Shown: positions 56,534-64,000 of the stretch, piece by piece
How positions within the stretch are numbered: position 1 is the first letter of the stretch
Layout of the letters: each line of letters begins with the position of its first letter
Source of the DNA: Planctomycetaceae bacterium
GTDB lineage: Bacteria > Planctomycetota > Phycisphaerae > SM23-33
Assembly: GCA_021371965.1 (NCBI GenBank)
Contig: JAJFVE010000122.1
Coordinates: forward strand, 36,418-100,417
Direction of reading: 5' to 3'
DNA: 64,000 nucleotides
Program-made: the position numbers and the translations under genes
Notes under the pieces: model-generated
Told to the model about the DNA's origin: nothing
Database searches by the model: none
What the model saw: only the letters and a program-made list of their open reading frames with translations

Positions 56534-57601
56534 TCATAAGGAATACGGAATCGATTTTTGAAGCGACTCCAGCAGCTGCCGGCCCTCTTCCAGGGACGGC
56601 GCCGACGTGGACATGATGATGTTCCGTTTCCGGGGCCACTCGCCCCGGAGCAGGCGGGCGACCTGGGGGCTGCTGCCGTCGAACGAAGCCACCAGGACCA
56701 CGCGCGCCGGCGTGCGGTCGCAGAGCTCGAAGAAATCGTGCCGCCCGACGTCGATGTCCAGCCCCGTCAGCGCGGGAATCTTCAGAAAGTCATCGATGAC
56801 CGCGCCGGTGATCCCGCAATAGTGCATGCGGCCGCCGCCGATGGTCTGGAGGAATCGCACGTCGCGCGGCAGGACGTGGCGGCGGTACAGCTCCGGCGAG
56901 ATCAACTGCATCGTACAGTTGCTGATACGCGCGGCGCCTTTCCACATCGAGCCCCAGTCGAAGAACCACTGCCGGTCGTCGCTGATGGCGGCCTTGACGT
57001 GCCGCGTGACGGCCAGCATGAAATCGGTCACCTTGTCCAGTAGCAGGTCGAGTTCGGCTGGGTGGTCGAAGAAGTCCGTCAGGATGTCGTTGCCGCGGAT
57101 CAGATGGGCCGAGTTGAACGCGCTCTGGATGTCGGGGTGCTGAATGTGCACGCCCGGCGGGAGATTGGCTTTCCAGACGTCCGTCCACTGCGCCAGCTTG
57201 CCATACCATCCGGCGTCGAGAGGTGGAATCTCCAGACCGTACACATCCTCCGCGCGGGCCAGCACACTGCTGCCGGCCGCAGGCGGACTGTCTTCGTTGA
57301 TGTGCATTCGACAGCCGAAGGCGGCCGCCACCTGGGCGGTTCCGAACTGCACGCGCACGGTAGGCACGCGGTCGTCGCCGACGTTCAGGTGCGGGCGGAT
57401 CGCGTCCAGCTCCGATTGCAGCATGATCAGCGGATCGGCCAGGCGCTGCTGCCACGAGGGCGTGGGCGGCAGCGGCGTGTTGACGATGATCATCGGCCGG
57501 CAGCCGTCCGGGTCTTCGTACAGCCGCCGATACCGCGCATACATGTCCTCAAACCGCCGCAGTTGGGCGCCGTCGATCGCGAGATAGTCCGTCAGAGTCA
57601 T
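56534..57601 (-). CDS. Uroporphyrinogen decarboxylase-superfamily protein
   Basis: This 355-residue barrel protein has the superfamily layout: an N-terminal cap with RRLYEDPDGCRPMIIVNTP, the region GRDNDILTDF-like (IRGNDILTDFFDHP), SPELYRRHVLPRDVRFL and IGGGRMHYCGITGAVIDDFL near the active-site end. The catalytic Asp-Arg pair of true UroD is not obvious, so a methyltransferase-type or other role is more likely than heme synthesis. AGGAAGAACCGG precedes the ATG at 57601; an upstream ATG is less likely. Its 3' end faces the GAF-UroD fusion, so the pair may share a substrate. Confidence 0.8.
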   Translation of the reverse strand: MTLTDYLAIDGAQLRRFEDMYARYRRLYEDPDGCRPMIIVNTPLPPTPSWQQRLADPLIMLQSELDAIRPHLNVGDDRVPTVRVQFGTAQVAAAFGCRMHINEDSPPAAGSSVLARAEDVYGLEIPPLDAGWYGKLAQWTDVWKANLPPGVHIQHPDIQSAFNSAHLIRGNDILTDFFDHPAELDLLLDKVTDFMLAVTRHVKAAISDDRQWFFDWGSMWKGAARISNCTMQLISPELYRRHVLPRDVRFLQTIGGGRMHYCGITGAVIDDFLKIPALTGLDIDVGRHDFFELCDRTPARVVLVASFDGSSPQVARLLRGEWPRKRNIIMSTSAPSLEEGRQLLESLQKSIPYSL

Positions 57602-57782
57602 CCGGTTCTTCCTGTCATCCGCGCCCATGGTAATACGCGGCGGCAGAAAGGAAAAGCCCGGGCCGCCCCGAGAGCCAGCGGGCGGCGGTCCCCGATACCG
57701 CCACGATCACTCGCTGTCAGACGGGTCAAAAATCCCCAATCGCGCGGGGCGGTCTGCTATACTGGCGGCCGTTCTCTTATCC

Positions 57783-60700
57783 ATGCGATGGGTCCACACA
57801 ATCCGCAAGCATCTGCCGCGCCGCAAGAGGTTGTGGCGCTATGTCTCGCTGCGCCGCCAAGGGGCAGGGCTGCTGATCTGGCTGGCGATGATCGCCATGA
57901 TCTACGGCTACTGGCGCGTCACCAACAACGACCGCGTCTGCAAGCAGGCCGCCGCCTACCTTCGCAAAATCACCGGCGCGCACGTCACCATCGACTCGGC
58001 CGAGTTCAACCTCTTCGGTCCCATCGAGCTCAACGGCGTGCGGATCTTCACGCGCGATCCGGCCGGCAACGAATCGTCGCAGCCGCTGCTGGCGGCGGCC
58101 AGCGTCGTGCTCCAGCACCGCCCGTGGCCGCTGCTGTTCCAGGGGCGCGTCAGCCCCAGCGAGATCCGCTTCGTCGAGCCGCCGGACATCGTCATCGAGC
58201 ACTACAGCGACGTCAAGGCGCCCCGTGCGGCGTACAACTTTCAACGCCTCGGTCCCGAGACCGGCCAGACCGACGCGTCGACCCCGACGGTCCTGGGCGA
58301 GGATTTCCCAAGGATCTACATCAGCGACTGCCACCTGCGCGTCATGGAAGTCACCGGCAACAGCCGCGTGACCATGAAGCAGACGCGCTGGAACATCGCC
58401 ATCGAGCCCCGGAACAACAGCCAATTGACCGTCACTATCGAGCCGCACCGCGACGCCGTCGAGCAGGTCCTCAACCGCCTGCACCAGGGCGGATTGACGC
58501 CCCGGCAGACGGCGGCCTTTCTCGCCCTGCCGCACGATCAGCGCGGCCGCGAGACGGACCTTCTCTCGCGCGGACGCAGCGAGTTGGCGCCGATCCTGAC
58601 CGAGTTAGACCAGGCGTATGAGGCCGCCCACGGCGGGGTTCTTTCCATCGCCGTGGATGTCTCCAACGGCGCCTTTCGTCCGCTGCCGGGCTCGGGGGCG
58701 TGGATCCCCTCGCTCGTCGACGCCCTGCCCAAGAAGTACCAGGAACTGCGCGAGCAGTTCGCGGTGGAGGGGCGGCTGCAGGTGCGATCCAGTTCCGGGC
58801 GGCCGGATGAGGAAGACCTCGAGATCGAGCTGCTGGGCGCGTCGCTGCAGATTCCCAGCGCCCCTGCCCAGGCGTCCACGGCGCCGGCGTCGCGAAAGCC
58901 CACCCCACCCCTGCTGACGCTGCGAAACGTTCGCGGCGTGCTCAAGTTCGACGCCAAAGGCCTGAGCTTCCAGGACGTCACCGGCCAGATTCGCGAGGCC
59001 GGCGACGGGCGGTTCAGACTCTCCGGGCGCTACGGCGGTTTTGAACTCAACAGCCCCTTTCACGTGAACATCGAGGCCCAGGACATCCAGGTGCCGCGAG
59101 ATCTGCCCGGCGACAACGCCCTGTCCGATCTGACGGCGATGATCCAGAAATGGTACGCCCCCATCGGCACGATGAACCTGGAGATGCGCATGGAGCGTCC
59201 GGCTGGCGGATCCATCGCCGTCAACGGCTCGCTGGCGCCCAGGAACATGTCGTTCCAGCACCTTTACTTTCCCTACCGGGCCGAGAAGGCCAACGGGACC
59301 ATTGAGTTCAACAACTCTACTGTGCGCATGAAGAACATCACCTGCCAGCGCAACGGCGGGCGCACGGTCATCAACGGCACGGCGAATCTCCTGTCGCAGG
59401 GGCGCGAGTACGACGTGACCATCCAGTCGGAAGAGGTGCCCTGCGATGCCGATCTGCGCGAGGCGCTGCCGCGGTCGTGGCGTGAGTTCTGGGGGCTGTT
59501 CAGCCCGCAGGGCCTGGTCGCCACCCGCGTGCGCGTGCACCAGACGATGGAAGACCCCGGCGAGCAGATCGAGGTGGACATCAACGCCGACGGACGCGTG
59601 TCGATGGAGTACGGCGGGTTCCCCTACCGCCTGGACAACCTCATCGGCAGCATCCACGCCAAGGGCGGCGACATCATGATCGAACACCTGCGAGGGCGGC
59701 GCGGCAAGATGCAGTGCCGCATCAGCGGGTTCATCACCGGCGCCGGCGGCAGCGATCCGCAGATCGATGTCGCCGCACGAACCATCGAAGGCTATCCGAT
59801 GGCGCTGGATGCGGCCTTGCTCAACGCCCTGAGCCCCCACTCCCGCGCGCTGGCACGCGGCCTGAACCTGACGGGCTCGTTCGACGCCGCCATCCGCGCC
59901 CGGCGCGAGAGCGGCCAGCCGCTGCACTACAGCGTCAGCGGCGATCTGTCCAACGCCGCCGTCAAGCCCGAGGCCTTCCCCTATGCCATCTCGCAGATTT
60001 CGGCGCACGTCGAGATCGGACCGGACACGATGGTCATCTCCGATTTCCAGGGCCGCCACGGCGAGGCCCCCATCACGCTGGCGAAACCGGCGACGGTCTA
60101 CCTGACGGAAAAGCCCGGCGCGTCGCTGGAGGTCGCCACCGGACAGTTGCCGCTGGACATGGACCTCTACACCGCCCTGCCGCCGGCGGCGGCCAGGATC
60201 TGGGACTACTTCTCCCCCGCCGGCCAGGCAGCGATGAGCCTGTCGCTGCGGTACAACACGCCCATGAACCCCGGCGCGACGGACTACGCCTTGACGATCG
60301 TCCCGCGCGGAGGGCGGGCGCTGTGCCGCGACTTCCCCGCGCCCCTGAGCGACATCAGCGGGCAGATCGTCGCGGCCCCCGGACGCATCGTCCTGAACAA
60401 CGTCGCCGCCCGCAGCGGCAGCGGGCACGGCAGCGTCAATGTCAACGGCACGGTCACTTACAACGACCGCTCGACCGAGGCGGCCCTTTCGGTCCAGGCG
60501 CAGGGCATCGATCTGACGGCGTCGGTGCTGGCGGCGATGCCGCGGGGGCTGGGCAAACTGGCCGGGCAACTCCATCCCGGTGGAACGGTCAGCGCGAATC
60601 TGTCGAAGCTGAATGTGACGATGGCCGCGCCGCCGGCGGCGGCGGGAAAAACCTCGCCCGCCGCAGCGCAGCAGCTGACGGAATGGTCGGCCGCCGGAGC

Positions 60701-61562
60701 GATGAGCTTCCAGAACGCCCTGATCCAGATGGGTCTGCAGGACCGCCACTTCAGCGGGGGGCTCAGCGGCTCGGCGTCGTATAGCGCCAAGGGCCTGAGC
60801 CTGGACACGCAGATGTCGGTCGACCGCCTGCTGGTGGGGTCGCGTGAGATCACCAACGTCCAGGCCCGCCTGATGAAGAACGCCGCGACGCCGCTGGTGC
60901 AGCTCAAGGATTTCTGCGGCGAGGCGTATGGCGGGAAGATGGCCGGCCAGGCCGAGATCAAGCTGGCCGACTCCGCGCAGTACGCCGTGAGCCTCTCGGT
61001 CGAGGATGTGCGTCTCGAGGACCTCGTGCGCATCGAGACGCCTCAGGGGCGCGAGGCGCCGGACGTGGCCGGGCTGCTGACGGGCAATATCCAGGTCACC
61101 GGCGAGCTCAACAACGAGACCGCCACGCAGGCCTCCGGCGTCGTGCGCATCAGCAAGGCCAAGATCCTTAAACTGCCCGTCATGCTCGGGCTGCTGCGGG
61201 TCATCACGCTCAACCTGCCCGGGGAGTCGGCCTTTACCGATGGCAACGTCGTCTACCGCCTCAAGGGCAAGCAGCTCGTCTTCGACGAGATCTACCTCAG
61301 CGGACCGGCCATGACGATCGTCGGCTCGGGCAGGCTGAACATGGAGACGCGGGCCTTGAAGCTGCGGTTCCTCTCGGGCCCGCACCGCAACCTGCCGCGC
61401 CTGCAGTTCCTCGAGGGATTCTTCAAAGGCATGATGGGCGATACCGGCGAGATCGACATCGACGGGACCATCGACCGTCCGGAAATCAAAACCATCCCCA
61501 TGCGCAGTCTCGACACGTTCATCAAACAACTCCTCCGCCCCGACCATCGCGACGGCGAGTGA
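57783..61562 (+). CDS. AsmA-like giant envelope protein
   Basis: This 1259-residue protein has one N-terminal membrane span (about residues 27-45, GLLIWLAMIAMIYGYW) and then a long beta-rich body. The opening VTIDSAEFNLFGPIELNGVRI and the C-terminal region (ASGVVRISKAKILKLPVMLG, GSGRLNMETRALKLRFLSGP, GEIDIDGTIDRPEIKTIPM) match AsmA-like proteins, which bridge the inner and outer membranes and move phospholipids. It starts 181 bases downstream of the divergent UroD-like gene. The ribosome site is weak; ATG 57783 is the best start because upstream codons would precede the basic membrane-anchor region. Confidence 0.85.
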   Translation: MRWVHTIRKHLPRRKRLWRYVSLRRQGAGLLIWLAMIAMIYGYWRVTNNDRVCKQAAAYLRKITGAHVTIDSAEFNLFGPIELNGVRIFTRDPAGNESSQPLLAAASVVLQHRPWPLLFQGRVSPSEIRFVEPPDIVIEHYSDVKAPRAAYNFQRLGPETGQTDASTPTVLGEDFPRIYISDCHLRVMEVTGNSRVTMKQTRWNIAIEPRNNSQLTVTIEPHRDAVEQVLNRLHQGGLTPRQTAAFLALPHDQRGRETDLLSRGRSELAPILTELDQAYEAAHGGVLSIAVDVSNGAFRPLPGSGAWIPSLVDALPKKYQELREQFAVEGRLQVRSSSGRPDEEDLEIELLGASLQIPSAPAQASTAPASRKPTPPLLTLRNVRGVLKFDAKGLSFQDVTGQIREAGDGRFRLSGRYGGFELNSPFHVNIEAQDIQVPRDLPGDNALSDLTAMIQKWYAPIGTMNLEMRMERPAGGSIAVNGSLAPRNMSFQHLYFPYRAEKANGTIEFNNSTVRMKNITCQRNGGRTVINGTANLLSQGREYDVTIQSEEVPCDADLREALPRSWREFWGLFSPQGLVATRVRVHQTMEDPGEQIEVDINADGRVSMEYGGFPYRLDNLIGSIHAKGGDIMIEHLRGRRGKMQCRISGFITGAGGSDPQIDVAARTIEGYPMALDAALLNALSPHSRALARGLNLTGSFDAAIRARRESGQPLHYSVSGDLSNAAVKPEAFPYAISQISAHVEIGPDTMVISDFQGRHGEAPITLAKPATVYLTEKPGASLEVATGQLPLDMDLYTALPPAAARIWDYFSPAGQAAMSLSLRYNTPMNPGATDYALTIVPRGGRALCRDFPAPLSDISGQIVAAPGRIVLNNVAARSGSGHGSVNVNGTVTYNDRSTEAALSVQAQGIDLTASVLAAMPRGLGKLAGQLHPGGTVSANLSKLNVTMAAPPAAAGKTSPAAAQQLTEWSAAGAMSFQNALIQMGLQDRHFSGGLSGSASYSAKGLSLDTQMSVDRLLVGSREITNVQARLMKNAATPLVQLKDFCGEAYGGKMAGQAEIKLADSAQYAVSLSVEDVRLEDLVRIETPQGREAPDVAGLLTGNIQVTGELNNETATQASGVVRISKAKILKLPVMLGLLRVITLNLPGESAFTDGNVVYRLKGKQLVFDEIYLSGPAMTIVGSGRLNMETRALKLRFLSGPHRNLPRLQFLEGFFKGMMGDTGEIDIDGTIDRPEIKTIPMRSLDTFIKQLLRPDHRDGE

Positions 61563-61583
61563 TTCTCGTCGTCAGGTTTTTCC

Positions 61584-61619
61584 CCTCATCGTCCTGGGTT
61601 CTTGAGGACGACGATGAGG
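61584..61619 (+). terminator. Hairpin behind the AsmA-like gene
   Basis: cctcatcgtc (61584-61593) and gacgatgagg (61610-61619) form a 10-bp stem 22 bases after the stop. There is no strong T tract directly behind, so it may be a processing or weak termination structure. Confidence 0.5.
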
Positions 61620-61691
61620 ACGCGTACGAAACAACAATTCCATCATCAGGTTTTGCTCGTTATCATGTCCGCACCTTAAGGAGATTCTTCC

Positions 61692-62564
61692 ATGGCGAAA
61701 GTCGGCATTATCGGCGGTAGCGGGCTCGGCGACGCTTTGCTGGGACAGACGAAAGGCACATCGGTCGAGATGGACACGCCTTTCGGCAAACCCTCCGACG
61801 CGATCGTGCAGACGGCGTGGCAGGGCGTCGATATCGCCATCATCAACCGCCACGGCAGCGGGCACATGATCAATCCCTCGCGCGTGAACTACCGCGCTAA
61901 CATTTACGCCCTCAAGGCCCTGGGCTGCACGCACGTGATCGCCTCGGGGGCCGTCGGCTCGCTGCGCGAACAGATCGCCCCCAAGCACCTGGTCATCCCC
62001 GACCAGGTCATCGACAAGACCTTCCGCCGCGAGCAGACGTTCTACGACGATCTGGCCGCGCACCTGGAGTTTGCCGCGCCCTTCTGCCCCGTGCTGCGAA
62101 AGCACCTGCTGGGCTGCGCCCCCGCCGTCAAGACCACCGTGCACGACGGCGGCTGCTACGTGTGCATGGAGGGCCCGGCGTTTTCGACCCGCGCTGAAAG
62201 CGAGATGCACCGGCTCTGGGGCGGCGACCTGATCGGCATGACGGCCATGCCCGAAGCCAAGCTCGCCCGCGAAGCGGAAATGGCCTACGCGCTGGTGTGC
62301 CTGCCCAGCGACTACGACTGCTGGCGCCCGGCCCCGCAGGCCTTGGACAAGCACGAGTTGCTCAAGGAAATCATCGGCAACCTGACGCAGGCCACCGCCA
62401 ACGCCATCGAGCTGATCAAGGCCGCGGTCGCGTCCTTCAAGACTATCGCCGACATCCCCTCGCCCTCGCACACTGCGATGGAAATGGCCGTCTGGTCCGA
62501 CCGATCGAGGATCTCGCCCGAGGCGCGCAAGCGGTATGGTGTGCTGATCGGGAGGTACTTATAA
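61692..62564 (+). CDS. mtnP: S-methyl-5'-thioadenosine phosphorylase
   Basis: The enzyme splits methylthioadenosine into adenine and methylthioribose-1-phosphate in the methionine salvage route. The start KVGIIGGSGLGDAL, NRHGSGHMINPSRVNYRANI, ASGAVGSLREQIAPKHLVIPDQ, the nucleoside site VCMEGPAFSTRAESEMHRLW and MPEAKLAREAEMAYALVC are all typical of the MTAP/PNP family. It has a normal length of 290 residues. AAGGAGATTCTTCC precedes the ATG. Other salvage genes are not in the window. Confidence 0.93.
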   Translation: MAKVGIIGGSGLGDALLGQTKGTSVEMDTPFGKPSDAIVQTAWQGVDIAIINRHGSGHMINPSRVNYRANIYALKALGCTHVIASGAVGSLREQIAPKHLVIPDQVIDKTFRREQTFYDDLAAHLEFAAPFCPVLRKHLLGCAPAVKTTVHDGGCYVCMEGPAFSTRAESEMHRLWGGDLIGMTAMPEAKLAREAEMAYALVCLPSDYDCWRPAPQALDKHELLKEIIGNLTQATANAIELIKAAVASFKTIADIPSPSHTAMEMAVWSDRSRISPEARKRYGVLIGRYL

Positions 62565-62610
62565 CGAGCACGACTGATCGTGCTCGTACTTCCTCGCCAC
62601 CGGGCCGGCG

Positions 62611-62907
62611 TTACCTGGCCCGGTATCCGTATCCGGGCGTATACGTGTAGCCGTTATTGAAGGTATTGATCTGGAGCGAGGCGGAGGGCAGAGCCGTCGC
62701 GCCGCCGTTGTAGACGCCAACGGTGGACGTACGCGGCGCCGGCGGCGCTGTGGTAACTTGCGAAAGGGACGTTCCGACCCGCTGGGCGGTAACCTGTGGA
62801 GCCGTCACCTGCTGGGCGACAACCTGCTGGCCTTGCGCCGCGGCGGGAGCAATCAAAATCAGTGCCAGGATCGAACCCGCCACGCTGTAAACCAGGATAT
62901 TCTTCAT
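62611..62907 (-). CDS. Small secreted Gln/Thr-rich protein
   Basis: This 98-residue protein has a Sec signal (hydrophobic residues 4-22, ending IAPAAAQG), then Gln/Val/Thr repeats (QQVVAQQVTAPQVTAQRV) and a Tyr/Gly-rich tail (NNGYTYTPGYGYRAR). No family is recognised. AAAGGACAGTACG precedes the ATG. A perfect TATAAT on the minus strand (62940-62935) lies 28 bases upstream of it, though no good -35 box is seen, so a strong promoter is possible. It probably resides in the periplasm or outer surface. Confidence 0.65.
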   Translation of the reverse strand: MKNILVYSVAGSILALILIAPAAAQGQQVVAQQVTAPQVTAQRVGTSLSQVTTAPPAPRTSTVGVYNGGATALPSASLQINTFNNGYTYTPGYGYRAR

Positions 62908-62934
62908 CGTACTGTCCTTTGCCCCTCTTAAGAT

Positions 62935-62940
62935 ATTATA
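62935..62940 (-). promoter_or_regulatory. TATAAT -10 element for the small secreted protein
   Basis: TATAAT is exact on the minus strand, with no convincing -35 hexamer at 16-18 bases. The transcript would start near 62928, giving a leader of about 20 bases. Confidence 0.4.
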
Positions 62941-63031
62941 GGACTTCTGCCTGAGACGGCCACGGAAATTGTCTTCTGCCTGCCACGGGCCTCTGTGCCG
63001 CCGGCCACAAATGTGCTATGCTTGACCGACC

Positions 63032-64000
63032 ATGTTTGAGTCACTAACAGAACGGCTTACCGGCGTTATCCGCAAGATGTCGGGGCGCGGGCGCATTACC
63101 GAGGCCAACGTCTCCGAGGCCATGCGCGACGTCCGCCGCGCGCTGCTGGAAGCCGACGTGCACTACAAGGTCGCCACCGACTTCTGCGAAAGCGTTCAGG
63201 CCAAGGCCGTCGGCACCGAGGTGCTCCAGAGCCTCCACCCCGGCCAACTCATGGTCAAGATCGTCCACGACGAGTTGGTGTCCCTGATGGGCCCCGTCGA
63301 CACGCGCATCTATTACGTCAGCCCGCCCCCCACCGTCATCATGATGGCCGGCCTGCAGGGCTCGGGCAAAACCACCACCTGCGGCAAGCTCGCGCGGTTC
63401 ATCCTCGCCCAGGGCAAACACCCGTTGCTGGTGGCGTGCGACCTGCAGCGCCCGGCGGCCGTGGACCAGTTGTCCGTCGTCGCCGAGCAGGTGGGCGTGC
63501 CGTGCTTCAAGATCGAGGGCGAAAAGAACCCCGTCAAGGTCGCCCGCAAGAGCCTCGACTGGGCCTTGGCCAACGAACGCGACGTGGTGATCGTCGACAC
63601 GGCCGGGCGCCTGCACATCGACGAAGAGATGATGCAGCAGGCCGCCGACATCGCCAAGGCCGTCAACCCCCACCAGATCTATCTCGTCTGCGACGCGATG
63701 ACCGGGCAGGACGCCGTCAACTCCGCCAAGGAGTTCAACGAGCGCCTCGAACTCGACGGCGTGATTCTGACCAAGTTCGACTCCGACGCCCGCGGCGGCG
63801 CGGCGCTGTCGGTCAAGGCCGTCACCGGCAAGCCCATCAAGTTCATCGGCGTGGGCGAGAAGCTCGACCGCCTCGAAGAGTTCCACCCCGACCGGATGGC
63901 CGGGCGCATCCTGGGCATGGGCGACGTCGTCACGCTGGTCGAAAAGGCCCAGCAGCAGTTCGACGCCGAACAGGCCGCCAAGATGCAGGAGAAGATGGCC
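63032..64000 (+). CDS. ffh: Signal recognition particle protein Ffh, 5' part
   Basis: Ffh binds signal peptides and the SRP RNA to target membrane proteins. The N domain opens MFESLTERLTGVIRKMSGRG, followed by the GTPase domain with P loop GLQGSGKTTTCGKLA, DLQRPAAVDQL, VDTAGRLHIDEEM, the guanine site TKFDSDARGGAAL and IGVGEKLDRLEEFHPDRMA. The window ends inside the start of the methionine-rich M domain, so the C-terminus is missing. The ATG lacks a clear Shine-Dalgarno. Confidence 0.95.
   Translation, partial: MFESLTERLTGVIRKMSGRGRITEANVSEAMRDVRRALLEADVHYKVATDFCESVQAKAVGTEVLQSLHPGQLMVKIVHDELVSLMGPVDTRIYYVSPPPTVIMMAGLQGSGKTTTCGKLARFILAQGKHPLLVACDLQRPAAVDQLSVVAEQVGVPCFKIEGEKNPVKVARKSLDWALANERDVVIVDTAGRLHIDEEMMQQAADIAKAVNPHQIYLVCDAMTGQDAVNSAKEFNERLELDGVILTKFDSDARGGAALSVKAVTGKPIKFIGVGEKLDRLEEFHPDRMAGRILGMGDVVTLVEKAQQQFDAEQAAKMQEKMA

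Noticed and set aside
58605..61547. A 980-codon open frame on the minus strand opposite the AsmA-like gene.
   Set aside because: It is a shadow of the coding strand in high-GC DNA; its translation has no recognisable domain and the plus strand has a convincing protein.

Overview
This is a high-GC bacterial chromosome segment that most resembles Planctomycetota, probably a Phycisphaerae-like lineage. That placement is inference. It rests on a giant repeat protein with a PEP-CTERM tail, three CxPxR sulfatases beside glycosidase-like genes, single core genes scattered among paralogue-free neighbours, and many intergenic imperfect palindromes of the kind common in that phylum. There is no rRNA operon, CRISPR array, prophage or intact insertion sequence. 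One tRNA, tRNA-Ile2(CAU), was found.

Layout. 1-9.8 kb: the 3' end of serS, a DUF4870 membrane protein, DAHP synthase, ComEC, a DUF2752 protein, two coupled lipoproteins, a Tat-type superoxide dismutase with a Cys-rich secreted protein, a NifU-like protein and a glutamine amidotransferase. 9.8-22 kb: transketolase, a HAD hydrolase, a zinc alcohol dehydrogenase, a divergent kinase, pyrF, leuD, a sulfatase with a TIM-barrel-like partner, tyrA and accA. 22-29.4 kb: an 1812-residue PEP-CTERM repeat protein, then a divergent pair made of an unlisted 59-residue protein and an autocleaving LexA/CI-like regulator. 29.4-37 kb: an MsrB-MsrA lipoprotein, an orphan sugar-binding lipoprotein, a fucosidase-like protein, two radical SAM enzymes and a decayed ParB-domain gene. 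37-43 kb: a carbohydrate block of two sulfatases and a GH2 glycosidase fused to a GNAT acetyltransferase. 43-53.8 kb: a long minus-strand housekeeping run (response regulator, histidine kinase, recO, bamD-like, lptE-like, ftsH, a membrane protein, folP, cdaA, cdaR, proA). 54-64 kb: tRNA-Ile2, a GAF-GAF-uroporphyrinogen-decarboxylase-like fusion converging on a stand-alone relative, an AsmA-like giant protein, mtnP and the start of ffh.

Working together: DAHP synthase, the PabA/TrpG subunit and TyrA belong to aromatic biosynthesis; LptE, BamD-like and AsmA-like proteins to outer-membrane assembly; CdaA/CdaR to c-di-AMP signalling; sulfatases, GH2, the sugar-binding protein and the TIM-barrel proteins to use of sulfated polysaccharides.

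Most unusual signals: (1) many intergenic quasi-palindromes made of short repeated words, of at least six word families, which supply the stop codons of six genes, sit in frame inside two genes (once as the linker of a domain fusion) and mark the break point of a truncated gene; (2) the LexA/CI-like regulator facing a small gene that has its own promoter and terminator and a regulator-type repeat inside the promoter; (3) the GAF-GAF-CxxC-UroD fusion; (4) leader ORFs and terminator-like hairpins ahead of accA, a sulfatase and the GH2 gene.
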